From assembly GCA_019308645.1 (NCBI GenBank), contig JAFDHR010000082.1, positions 1-9,538 of the forward strand: DNA of 9,538 nt, written 5' to 3'. The notes under the pieces were generated by a model that was given only the letters and a program-made list of their open reading frames with translations, ran no database searches and was not told the origin of the DNA. The translations under genes were made by a program, and so were the position numbers. Below are positions 1-6,951 of this stretch, piece by piece. Positions within the stretch are counted from its first letter, which is position 1. Each line of letters opens with the position of its first letter. This stretch comes from Deltaproteobacteria bacterium. GTDB taxonomy: Bacteria; Desulfobacterota; DSM-4660; Desulfatiglandales; B25-G16.

Positions 1-191
1 AAAACAGTAGCCAGTATAGTCAATCCTGCCATAATAATCAACAATCTTGTAATCAACGGTTCCCAATTTTTGGCATAGGAAAGAATAATTAAGGCGAAAA
101 AACTGAGAGGAGGTACCGGGATAACAGGTAAAAGGCACCCAATGAGGCCAATTAGTGCAAAAAGTAATCCAAGGATTATTAATACAATCAT
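1..191 (-). CDS. DUF456 family membrane protein, N-terminal part (runs off the left edge)
   Basis: The first 63 codons of a minus-strand gene are present; its 3' end lies outside the window. The translation is very hydrophobic. It starts MIVLIILGLLFALIGLIG, then has a CLLPVIPVPPLSFFAL stretch, then a short polar YAKNWEP turn and a second hydrophobic helix. A glycine-rich first helix followed by a PxxPxPPL turn is the pattern I associate with DUF456, small inner-membrane proteins of unknown function usually near 160 residues. The ATG at 191 follows an AGAGG (plus-strand 202-206) by 10 bases. A TTG one codon upstream would sit at 7 bases and is an alternative start. It lies 72 bases downstream of the ancestral end of the DUF169 gene on the same strand, so co-transcription is possible. 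The family call rests on pattern recognition of a partial sequence. Confidence 0.7.
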   Translation of the reverse strand, partial: MIVLIILGLLFALIGLIGCLLPVIPVPPLSFFALIILSYAKNWEPLITRLLIIMAGLTILATV

Positions 192-263
192 CAAGATTGT
201 GCCTCTGTTAGAAAAGGGGGGACATCCATGAAATTATGCTTTTTCTTTTCAAAACCATCCTCT

Positions 264-979
264 TTACATTACCGGAAGACCCCGCGCTTCTCTAAGATTC
301 TGCCAGAATGGCTTGTAGAGAAAACTCCTGTCGTCCAACTGGCAAAGCTGCTCAAACATCGGCTTGGTCACAGTAAATGCCAGCATGTCGGGCGATGCAT
401 GGCAATGTCTGTAGCACCAATCATGGCCTGAGGGATACTCAGGTCGTCGAATAACGCTAGCATTAGGCCGCACCCCGATCCGAAGGAGGCAATGACAGCA
501 GGTGGATCATCAGGTGCGTTGTTGTAGTTGGCGCCGAGCATGAGCACACCCAATTGATCAGGATTCACATAGAACGTGATACTCTTGAGATATTGGTACT
601 GATCTTCTTTGAGTGGTCCAATGAGAAGGTTGGGGTGATTCTGCTTGTAAGTTTCACGGTAGTCCAGCCAACGGTTCATCAGTTTATGAGATGATTTCAG
701 TCCTTCATCTTCCGCAAGAAATTTGACAAAGTCCTCACGTGTCATTGATTCTATATTGCAAAGCCAGTAACCAGCACCACCACAACCAAAATTGTCTTTG
801 GTGATATAGAGTGTTTCACCGTTTAGCCATTTCTTGTAAAACATAAAGATACAGGCCCATTTACCCGGCTTAGGTCTAACAAGAGGCTCAAAGGGTGATG
901 GGTCTGGTGCATCGTAAACTCCGATAAGTGGATGAGTAATGCCGATTTTATTAAGCAGGTTAGTAGGATCTGGTTGCAT
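264..979 (-). pseudogene. DUF169 family protein, disrupted by a -1 frameshift
   Basis: The protein is a DUF169 (COG2043) member of unknown biochemical role. The first frame, from 979, contains the family's cysteine/glycine segment (NFGCGGAGYW, about residues 63-72) and the SFGSGCGLM segment. It reads on to IAMHRP, then turns into TCWHLL and stops at TGA 368-370. In the next frame the expected C-terminus continues exactly: PDMLAFTVTKPMFEQL, then a DRSFLYKPFWQNL segment, ending at TAA 264-266. Restoring one C to the CCC run (plus-strand GGG 390-392) joins the two into about 238 residues, a normal DUF169 length. No classical slippery heptamer in the correct phase is visible, so a real one-base deletion or a homopolymer sequencing error is likelier than programmed frameshifting. 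I prefer the ATG at 979, with AAGGAA (986-991) 6 bases upstream, over the GTG at 982, which would be only 3 bases away. Confidence 0.85.
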
Positions 980-1209
980 CACTGATTCCTTTCTCTATGT
1001 TTATCTGAGACCCAGTTTCTAAAGGTTTTGTATTGTCGTTTAAAGATTTACGATATTTCTGCCCTAAATCATTTAGTTCTGTACTGGATGTTCATCAAAA
1101 TTACATTTAACATCATCTTTTATCTAACAGAAGCCCCAGTTTTAAGTTTACTTGACGGATTCTTTTAATGGATTCTATCTGATTTTATGATACCTGAATT
1201 CAGCTATCC

Positions 1210-2178
1210 TTAAAACCTTCGCTCCAATGTGAATTCCTCAACTTCGGGTTTGATGGGAATTGTGGCCGCGAGTTCTAAAAATTCGCTGATATCTCTCCTT
1301 TCCACATTAGCGACACTCTTTATTTCTTTTTCAAGCCAGAGATGAGTAGGATAATTCAATCGTACAAGATATTTTTTGTCCACATCTTCCTTCCGAATTG
1401 CATTTATAACCAACCTTCCCCCACCCACTAAATTCTTTAAGGCTTCAACTATTGGCTTCCAGACAGGTGTGGTATCAATTATGCAATCAAGTTTTTCAGG
1501 TGATTCTTCGTCAGTATCGCCTGCCCACACAGCTCCAAGCTCTTGAGCAAACTCCCTTTCCTTTTTGCTTCTGGCAAAGACAAACACCTTTGAGTGTGGA
1601 TATTTGTGTCGTGCCATCTTAAGCACAAGGTGAGCCGAAGCGCCAAATCCGGTGAGCCCCAGATTTTGTCCATCTTTGATGCCAGTTAACCTCAGGGAAC
1701 GATAGCCAATCGCACCAGCACATAAAAGGGGAGCTGCTTCAGAATCAGAAAATACATCAGGAATTTTATACGCAAAATCCTCTATTACTTTCGTATATTC
1801 TGCATATCCTCCATTAGCATCCCTGCCAGTTGCCCTGAAATTTTCACATAAATTCTCATTGCCTTCCAGACAGAACTTGCATTCTTGGCACGCTGAATAA
1901 ATCCATCCAATTCCTACCCTGTCTCCAATGGTAAACTTACCTGCGTTGCTACCCGTCTTTACTACTCTTCCGACAATTTCATGACCCAAAATAATCGGAA
2001 ACTTAGGTGGAGGAGTTCTTCCCTCAATTTCATCTAATTCGGTATGGCAGACCCCACAGGCTGAAACTTTCACTAAAATCTCCTTTTCTCCCGGAACAGG
2101 ATCCGGCACATCTGACATCTCCAGAGGATTCTTATTTTCTTCAAGACTACAGATCTTATTCAATACCATTGCTTTCAT
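1210..2178 (-). CDS. Zinc-dependent alcohol dehydrogenase (MDR family), C-terminally truncated
   Basis: A medium-chain NAD(P)-dependent alcohol dehydrogenase. The GroES-like catalytic domain comes first. It has catalytic-zinc ligand candidates C41 (ACGVCH), H66-E67 (LGHE) and C153 (APLLCAG), and structural-zinc cysteines C97, C100, C103 and C111. A Rossmann domain follows with GFGASAH at 177-183. The overall pattern fits the propanol-preferring/CAD2-like branch, which oxidises or reduces simple alcohols and aldehydes in the cytoplasm; the substrate cannot be told. The ATG at 2178 has AGGAAGG (2188-2194) 9 bases upstream. The end is abnormal: after EVEEFTLE the frame reads RRF and stops, whereas the family continues about 25 residues to a GAKVL-type ending. 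That ending (GAKVLRI) is present immediately downstream in the -1 frame, ending at TAG 1175-1177, so a small frame-shifting deletion has removed the last helix and strand. The protein may be unstable or inactive. Confidence 0.85.
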   Translation of the reverse strand: MKAMVLNKICSLEENKNPLEMSDVPDPVPGEKEILVKVSACGVCHTELDEIEGRTPPPKFPIILGHEIVGRVVKTGSNAGKFTIGDRVGIGWIYSACQECKFCLEGNENLCENFRATGRDANGGYAEYTKVIEDFAYKIPDVFSDSEAAPLLCAGAIGYRSLRLTGIKDGQNLGLTGFGASAHLVLKMARHKYPHSKVFVFARSKKEREFAQELGAVWAGDTDEESPEKLDCIIDTTPVWKPIVEALKNLVGGGRLVINAIRKEDVDKKYLVRLNYPTHLWLEKEIKSVANVERRDISEFLELAATIPIKPEVEEFTLERRF

Positions 2179-2187
2179 TTCATGTTG

Positions 2188-2194
2188 CCTTCCT
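2188..2194 (-). promoter_or_regulatory. Ribosome binding site of the alcohol dehydrogenase gene
   Basis: On the minus strand AGGAAGG lies 9 bases before the ATG at 2178. It decides the start: an out-of-frame ATG at 2183 reads ATG AAA TGA and stops at once, so the downstream ATG is the productive one. Confidence 0.55.
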
Positions 2195-2312
2195 TTTTAA
2201 GAGAACGTACTTTTACACAGACTATAGTAGGCCATGAAGGTCAAGGAATATGTAACCAGAATTTTTATCTGGCTGGTAAGCGTTGTTATCTGTTCCCATA
2301 CACGAAAGAAGC

Positions 2313-3119
2313 CTAAATGGACTTAGAAGAATCTCTCTTGAGCGCTATTTCTTTAGCGCAGAGTGCAGCACCCAGAGCTCCCACTATTTGAGGCTCCTCA
2401 GGGATGTTTATCTGCATTCCAAAAAGCTCCTTGAGAATCTCTGCTATTCCCTGGTTCTTTGCTACACCACCGCCGAATGTAATCTCCTCTCTCACCCTCA
2501 ATCTCTTAATCATACTAAAGATTCGTCGAGAAATAGATTCATGGAGACCTCTGATAATCTCTCCCTTTTTATAGCCCTCCGCAATCAAGGAAATTACCTC
2601 TGACTCAGCAAAGACAGTGCATATGCTGCTGATAGACACACCTTTTTTCGCCCCTAAAGACCTTCTCCCCATATCCATCAGCTCGGTTTCCAAGGCAGCG
2701 GCCATCACCTCTAAAAACCTGCCAGTACCTGCTGCGCACTTATCATTCATTACAAAGTCAGTAACTCCTCCTTGGTCATTGAGGGTAATGGCCTTGCTGT
2801 CCTGACCACCGATGTCGATAACAGTTCGGGTACCTGGAAATATAAAATATGCACCCTTGGCATGGCATGTTATCTCGGTTACCTGTTTGGTTGCAAAGGG
2901 TACCCTAATCCGCCCATACCCCGTAGCAACAACTACGGAAACGGCCTTCTTATCCAAGCTTGCCTTGGTTAAGGCCTCCTCAAAACACCTCTGAGCAGCT
3001 CTCTGTGGGTGAGCTCCGGTATTCATAATGGAGTATGCCAAAATCCCATCCTCTCCGAGGAGAAGGGCCTCTGAAGATAAGGACCCAATATCAATGCCTG
3101 CGTAAATTCTTCTAGACAT
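2313..3119 (-). CDS. 2-hydroxyacyl-CoA dehydratase / benzoyl-CoA reductase type activator ATPase (BadF/BcrA/HgdC family)
   Basis: A homodimeric iron-sulfur ATPase of the actin/hexokinase-like superfamily. Known members use ATP hydrolysis to inject a low-potential electron into a partner dehydratase or reductase. Visible features in order are GIDIGSLSSE (residues 8-17, phosphate-1 loop), ATGYGR (65-70), IDIGGQDSK (101-109, phosphate-2 region), NDKCAAGTGRFLE (125-137) and SICTVFAESE (165-174), then FGGGVAKN (adenosine-binding). C128 and C167 match the two cysteines per monomer that hold the shared [4Fe-4S] cluster in HgdC-type activators. At 268 residues it has the single-domain size of that type and looks intact. 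No dehydratase or reductase subunit gene is in the window, so its partner must be elsewhere and the substrate is unknown. The ribosome site before ATG 3119 is weak (CGGAA). The alcohol dehydrogenase lies 134 bases downstream. Confidence 0.88.
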   Translation of the reverse strand: MSRRIYAGIDIGSLSSEALLLGEDGILAYSIMNTGAHPQRAAQRCFEEALTKASLDKKAVSVVVATGYGRIRVPFATKQVTEITCHAKGAYFIFPGTRTVIDIGGQDSKAITLNDQGGVTDFVMNDKCAAGTGRFLEVMAAALETELMDMGRRSLGAKKGVSISSICTVFAESEVISLIAEGYKKGEIIRGLHESISRRIFSMIKRLRVREEITFGGGVAKNQGIAEILKELFGMQINIPEEPQIVGALGAALCAKEIALKRDSSKSI

Positions 3120-3250
3120 AATTTATTCCGGAATGTCCCACTTTAGGGTAGTGAGTAATGAAATATTTATTGACTTTTGAAATAAGCATGTATAAAATTA
3201 TATTCAAGCGCAATAAATCTTTAGGTAATGTGCCTTATTTGCAGACATAA

Positions 3251-3267
3251 ATTGCGTGTATCGCAAT
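3251..3267. terminator. Small hairpin downstream of the DUF3800 gene
   Basis: ATTGCG and CGCAAT form a perfect 6-bp inverted repeat around a 5-base loop, 23 bases past the DUF3800 stop codon on the minus strand. The base run after it on that strand (TTTAT) is too short for a strong intrinsic terminator. It could be a weak terminator or a protein site. Confidence 0.25.
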
Positions 3268-3289
3268 CATTCCTAAAGTCGCGCTTTCT

Positions 3290-3964
3290 TTATTTATCGA
3301 GATACCATTCCCTTTTTCTACCCAGGTTATTTGCAAGCAAAGTATAAAACCTATCATCGCCATATTCAAACTTTCGGTAAACACTCCAAGAGAAAAAATC
3401 TACAGCCATTAAACCATAACATTGTTTAGAGTGGAGCCCTTCAATGGATAATGTTACGGGTTTTTCATTTTCTAAAGACAACCCCAATATTTCAGTTTCA
3501 AGATATTGTTTAAAATGTTTTTTTGCGTGTGTTTCCTTATTCCTTAGATCATAGATTAAATCAATGTCTAAAAAATTATCTTGAAATATCAATTCAGTTA
3601 AAATGATTTTTGTAAAATAATTATAGCTTATTCCATAAGAGGAATTTCTAAAGGATTGGTTGTTTATTTTGTGTTTATTAATGATGATATAGTGGATATC
3701 AAGAGATTTTATAGCTAATAATGTTTGTAATATATCCATTATAGATTGCACTTTTCCATAATAGTATAGTGCAGATGCTTTTATTTCTTCATTTTTATTC
3801 CAACCATTATTTATAATTTTGGCAAGCTGACGTTTTAATTTACTTTTTATTATTCCTGAAAATTGTGTATCAATCGAAAGCACAGTAATCAAAAAATGCT
3901 TAAATACACTTTCTTCAGAGAAACTACATTCACCGCTTTCATCAAGATATAATTTTTTGGACAT
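3290..3964 (-). CDS. DUF3800 domain-containing protein
   Basis: A 224-residue member of DUF3800, a family believed to have an RNase H-like fold and often found near mobile elements and defence genes; no reaction is established. Visible family features are the N-terminal YLDESG (residues 6-11), an acidic EIKAS at 60-64, a YDLRNKE strand with D139, and the C-terminal GLMAVDFFSWSVYRKFE with D189. The acidic positions D8, E60, D139 and D189 are plausible metal ligands by analogy with RNase H-like enzymes (inference). The gene is clearly richer in A and T than its neighbours, with many Ile, Lys, Asn and Tyr codons ending in A or T. No ribosome binding site precedes ATG 3964. It stands alone between conserved metabolic genes, which suggests acquisition by transfer. 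No transposase, repeat pair or toxin-antitoxin partner is visible beside it. Confidence 0.8.
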   Translation of the reverse strand: MSKKLYLDESGECSFSEESVFKHFLITVLSIDTQFSGIIKSKLKRQLAKIINNGWNKNEEIKASALYYYGKVQSIMDILQTLLAIKSLDIHYIIINKHKINNQSFRNSSYGISYNYFTKIILTELIFQDNFLDIDLIYDLRNKETHAKKHFKQYLETEILGLSLENEKPVTLSIEGLHSKQCYGLMAVDFFSWSVYRKFEYGDDRFYTLLANNLGRKREWYLDK

Positions 3965-4124
3965 AAGTTAATTTATTGAAGGAGGCAATATCGCACGCTT
4001 TGTATGACTCACATTTTCTCAACGAGGATAATACAAATTTGTCAGGTTTTGTAAGGATTTCATATAACACTTTCTTGCGCTAAGAGAAAGAAAGAATCTT
4101 TGAAACTGATATCACCCTTTATTT

Positions 4125-4153
4125 TTGACTTTTCTCATCTATTTCGATATTAA
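4125..4153 (+). promoter_or_regulatory. Candidate sigma-70-type promoter for the AmrS-type radical SAM gene
   Basis: TTGACT (4125-4130) and TATTAA (4148-4153) are separated by 17 bases, which places a start of transcription near 4160 and leaves a leader of about 28 bases before ATG 4189. The match is 5 of 6 and 4 of 6 to the consensus. The surroundings are AT-rich, so a chance match is possible. Confidence 0.35.
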
Positions 4154-4188
4154 AAACGTAATAGGTATGCCATTAATGAATACACATC

Positions 4189-5397
4189 ATGATTAAACCC
4201 TCTCCAGATCATTCCACCGTAGTCCACATTGCAAACAATAGGGAAGATGGGGACATTCCTGAGTCATACCTTACAAAGCGTGAGTTCTTGAAATTTTGTG
4301 GAACGAGCCTCTGTGTTCTGTGTGCCGCTCAGCTCTTCGGTTTTCCAGATACCGTACAGGCACAAATGGCCGTAAAGGGCCTTATTAGGACAAAGCTCTC
4401 CCCCTATTTCACTTCTCTGGATGGAGGAGAGATTCAGTGTGAGCTGTGCCCCAGACAGTGCCGTGTTGCCGAGGGTAAAAGAGGCTTTTGTAGAGTTCGG
4501 GAGAATCGGGAAGGAAAATATTACAGCTTGGTTTATGGAAATCCCTGCGTCATTCATTTAGACCCTATTGAAAAGGAATCCTTTTTTCATGTCCTTCCTG
4601 GAACCGCTTCTTTAACGCTCTCAACGGCGGGATGCAATTTCCAATGTAAGTTTTGCGAGAATTGGGAAATATCCCAAGCCACCCCAGAGGACTTATATAG
4701 TTACGAGATTCCACCTAAGATTGCGGTAAAGAAGGCGAAAGAGATGGGGGCACATTCGATTGCCTACACCTATGCAGAACCCACCATCTTTTATGAATAT
4801 ATGTTAGACGTTGCCTCCTTTGCAAAGAAGGCTGGTCTTTTGAATGTCATTCACTCAAATGGTTTCATAAATCTGGCTCCACTCAGAAATTTATGCACGG
4901 TGTTAGACGCGGCCCAAATTGATCTGAAAGGGTTTACTGAAGACTTTTATCATGAACTGTCCAGTGGAGAACTGGCCCCAGTGCTCGATACCTTAAAGAC
5001 ACTGAAGCAGGAAAAAATCCACGTAGAGATCACAAATCTCATAATCCCTACAAAGAATGATGATATGTCGACTCTAAGAGAAATGTGCCTATGGGTGAAG
5101 AGAGAATTGGGCGCGGATACTCCGATACATTTCTCTCGTTTCTATCCCTTGCACAAACTTAAGAAACTCCCATCAACGCCTATTTCCACGCTCGAGAAAG
5201 CCCGGGCACTGGCTTTTTCTTCTGGTCTTGAATATGTCTACGTCGGGAAGGTACCGGGTCACGAGGGTTGGAATACCTTCTGCCCCACATGCAAGAAAAT
5301 GATAATCCAACGGACTGGATACATGATCGGGAAGATACATGTAAAGGAAGGGAAGTGTAAGTATTGTGGAAGGCCCATACCCGGCATTTGGGCGTGA
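4189..5397 (+). CDS. amrS: AmmeMemoRadiSam system radical SAM enzyme with Tat-like leader
   Basis: A radical SAM protein of the PflA-like group (COG1180), closest to the enzyme of the AMMECR1-MEMO-radical SAM set, whose substrate is not settled. An unusual N-terminus carries TKREFLK (29-35), a hydrophobic stretch (36-52) and a possible cleavage site after VQA58, resembling a Tat signal with Lys-Arg in place of Arg-Arg. A cysteine cluster follows: C84, C87, C91 and C101 (CELCPRQC...GFCR). Next comes the radical SAM motif CNFQCKFC with C149, C153 and C156, which bind the [4Fe-4S] cluster that cleaves S-adenosylmethionine. The C-terminus is a zinc-ribbon-like pair, C365/C368 and C390/C393, ending CGRPIPGIW as is usual for the family. 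The ATG at 4189 has no clear ribosome site and the first 25 residues look non-conserved, so the exact start is uncertain. No MEMO or AMMECR1 gene is in the window. The gene converges on a second radical SAM gene 78 bases away. Confidence 0.88.
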   Translation: MIKPSPDHSTVVHIANNREDGDIPESYLTKREFLKFCGTSLCVLCAAQLFGFPDTVQAQMAVKGLIRTKLSPYFTSLDGGEIQCELCPRQCRVAEGKRGFCRVRENREGKYYSLVYGNPCVIHLDPIEKESFFHVLPGTASLTLSTAGCNFQCKFCENWEISQATPEDLYSYEIPPKIAVKKAKEMGAHSIAYTYAEPTIFYEYMLDVASFAKKAGLLNVIHSNGFINLAPLRNLCTVLDAAQIDLKGFTEDFYHELSSGELAPVLDTLKTLKQEKIHVEITNLIIPTKNDDMSTLREMCLWVKRELGADTPIHFSRFYPLHKLKKLPSTPISTLEKARALAFSSGLEYVYVGKVPGHEGWNTFCPTCKKMIIQRTGYMIGKIHVKEGKCKYCGRPIPGIWA

Positions 5398-5475
5398 TTC
5401 CATAAGCTTTAAAAATAGTGCCAATAGGACGACAGAAACACATTCTATAGAAGAAGGCGAGACCGTATAATGAAT

Positions 5476-6537
5476 TCATCCTGATCGGCGTTTGAAGAGA
5501 GAATAAAATTTCTTGAGCGCCACAGACTTAGGGTCAAGGTTGGTCAAACCATATTTTTCAGCCCACTCCATTGCTTCCAAGAATTCCTGCACAGTGATCC
5601 CACGGGCTATTTCTGGATAGTCAAAGGCCTTGTAATTCACATGATACTGAGCCATGATGTTCACATAGGTTGATTTAGGGAGGGCCTCAGCCATCCACCT
5701 GACTAATTTCTCTGTCCCAGCCACCCGGTTGGGCATGACTAAGTGTCGGATGATCAGACCGCGAGTGGCAATTCCTCGCTTATCAACCAGGAGCTCTCCC
5801 ACCTGTCTGTTCATTTCGATGATCGCTCTCTTAGTCAATTCGGGATAGTCTGAAGCCCCGGATGAATATTTCTCTGCATAATCAGCATCCATGTATTTCA
5901 TGTCTGGCATATAAATATCCACGATGCCGTCTAAGATCTTCAGTATCTCTAATCGCTCGTACCCGCTTGTATTGTAAACCAAGGGAAGACGTAGCCCTTT
6001 CTTGAAGGCAATCCGAGTAGCATTAAGGATGTTGGGCATGACATGGGTAGGTGTAACTAAGTTGATGTTATGGCAGCCGATTTTCTGGAGGTGGATCATC
6101 ATGTCCGCCAGGTCTTCATCTTGAAGTTCCTTACCTTTTCCCTCATGGGATATGGGCCAATTCTGGCAGAAGATACAGCGGAGATTACAATTGGAAAAGA
6201 AGATGGTACCAGATCCATTTTTGCCCACCAACGGTACCTCTTCGCCAAAATGGGGTTGAGCGCTGAAAATCACTGGACTGTATGGGGCTCGGCAGAACCC
6301 TCTTTCGCCCTTTTTCCGATTCACCCCACAACGCCGTGGGCATAGCTGGCAATCCTCGAAGATGGCGTAGGCCTGCTCGACCCTCTGAGCCAATTTCCCT
6401 TCGTTCTCCAATTTTTCATAGGTTGGATGCCAAGCCTCTGTCTTTTTCTGTCCGGCGTTAAGGGAGACAGGAGACAAGAGAAACGAGCCGCCTAAAATAA
6501 GAGAATCTTTTATGAAATCCCGGCGCGTGATCTCCAT
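5476..6537 (-). CDS. Radical SAM protein, PflX/COG1313 type, with Tat signal
   Basis: A 353-residue radical SAM protein related to pyruvate-formate-lyase activating enzymes (COG1313, PflX-like), with no proven substrate. It begins with an excellent twin-arginine signal: TRRDFIK (residues 4-10), a hydrophobic stretch (12-24) and a small-residue site LNA ending at residue 28. A cysteine cluster follows, C63, C66, C70 and C82 (CQLCPRRC...GFCR), then the radical SAM motif CNLRCIFC with C117, C121 and C124 and the typical following QNW. Later segments LVTPTHVMPNIL, YNTSGYE and DIYMPDMKYMD match the TIM-barrel strands of this branch. The ATG at 6537 has GGAG 8 bases upstream on the minus strand. 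It faces the AmrS-type gene tail to tail and repeats its architecture (leader, CxxCPRxC cluster, radical SAM core), but lacks the C-terminal zinc ribbon. Export with a bound Fe-S cluster is an inference from the signal. Confidence 0.87.
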   Translation of the reverse strand: MEITRRDFIKDSLILGGSFLLSPVSLNAGQKKTEAWHPTYEKLENEGKLAQRVEQAYAIFEDCQLCPRRCGVNRKKGERGFCRAPYSPVIFSAQPHFGEEVPLVGKNGSGTIFFSNCNLRCIFCQNWPISHEGKGKELQDEDLADMMIHLQKIGCHNINLVTPTHVMPNILNATRIAFKKGLRLPLVYNTSGYERLEILKILDGIVDIYMPDMKYMDADYAEKYSSGASDYPELTKRAIIEMNRQVGELLVDKRGIATRGLIIRHLVMPNRVAGTEKLVRWMAEALPKSTYVNIMAQYHVNYKAFDYPEIARGITVQEFLEAMEWAEKYGLTNLDPKSVALKKFYSLFKRRSG

Positions 6538-6593
6538 GCCATTTACTCCATTACCTCAAAGACTAAAGGCTTTTTTATTATGTATAGAAGAAT

Positions 6594-6608
6594 CAGGGTC
6601 AAACCCTG
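6594..6608. repeat. REP-like palindrome CAGGGT-CAA-ACCCTG
   Basis: A perfect 6-bp inverted repeat with a 3-base centre sits within AATCAGGGTCAAACCCTG. It resembles the GGGTC-(N)-ACCCT palindromes seen near REP-associated tyrosine transposases in many bacteria. That resemblance is from memory, and only one copy is visible here. On the minus strand it overlaps a TTGACC that could act as a -35 element for the PflX-type gene, so an operator is an alternative reading. Confidence 0.4.
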
Positions 6609-6689
6609 TAATCAAAATAGGATCTTTCCGTTGTCTGGTGCCGGGAGGAATATTCGATGTCGTTTAAAGTGATCTGATCATCCGACAGG

Positions 6690-6824
6690 CTATTGCTGTT
6701 GTTCCAATCTCTTGCCCTTGTTTTCAGGAAATGAAACATGAATCTTGGCGGGTTCAATTTCTCCAATCTTTGCTTTCCCCTGAGAATCTATACTGCCTTT
6801 TCTTACCTTACAATCTGGCAGCAT
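6690..6824 (-). CDS. Doubtful small ORF, 44 residues, unrecognised
   Basis: An ATG-initiated ORF begins MLPDCKVRKGSIDSQGKAKI, continues with GEIEPAKIHVSFPENKGK and ends LEQQQ. The composition is balanced and protein-like (charged, soluble, no runs), unlike a random AT-rich reading. However, AAGG stands only 2 bases before the ATG, too close to be a good ribosome site, and an in-frame TAA lies three codons upstream. I do not recognise a family. It may be a small real gene, the remnant of a larger one, or chance. Confidence 0.22.
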   Translation of the reverse strand: MLPDCKVRKGSIDSQGKAKIGEIEPAKIHVSFPENKGKRLEQQQ

Positions 6825-6931
6825 AACCTTAAATTATTCAGTGACGATAGCCTCGATAAAGAATTTCTTTGAAAAGATTACACCTTTATAGACTATCAGT
6901 ATAGGTTAGAAAGACAAAAAGGTCAATGAAG

Positions 6932-6951
6932 TAACCATTTCATAACCATTT
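6932..6951 (+). repeat. Direct repeat TAACCATTT x2, period 11
   Basis: Two exact 9-base copies (6932-6940 and 6943-6951) are spaced 11 bases start to start, about one helical turn. The second copy overlaps the candidate -35 element at 6949-6954. This geometry suits a dimeric regulator binding one face of the DNA next to the promoter of the beta-CASP gene, but no regulator is identified. Confidence 0.3.

Noticed and set aside
390..400. Programmed -1 ribosomal frameshifting in the DUF169 gene
   Set aside because: No X-XXY-YYZ heptamer in the right phase and no evident downstream stem; the family is not known for recoding.
987..1112. Open minus-strand reading frame of about 43 codons upstream of the DUF169 gene, ending just inside it
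   Set aside because: No ATG, GTG or TTG start in a useful place, no ribosome site and no family resemblance; it follows two in-frame TGA codons. Most likely chance.
2256..2272. Inverted repeat CCAGA-7-TCTGG between the activator and alcohol dehydrogenase genes as a terminator
   Set aside because: Only a 5-bp stem and no T-run on the minus strand; AT-rich loop; not distinguishable from chance.
3981..4053. Plus-strand GGAGG followed by a short ORF from ATG 4003
   Set aside because: The GGAGG is about 17 bases from the ATG, too far, and the ORF is only 16 codons with no recognisable content.
5443..5452. Palindrome TTCTATAGAA between the convergent radical SAM genes
   Set aside because: A 10-base AT-rich palindrome with no loop or T-run; too common by chance to call a terminator or operator.
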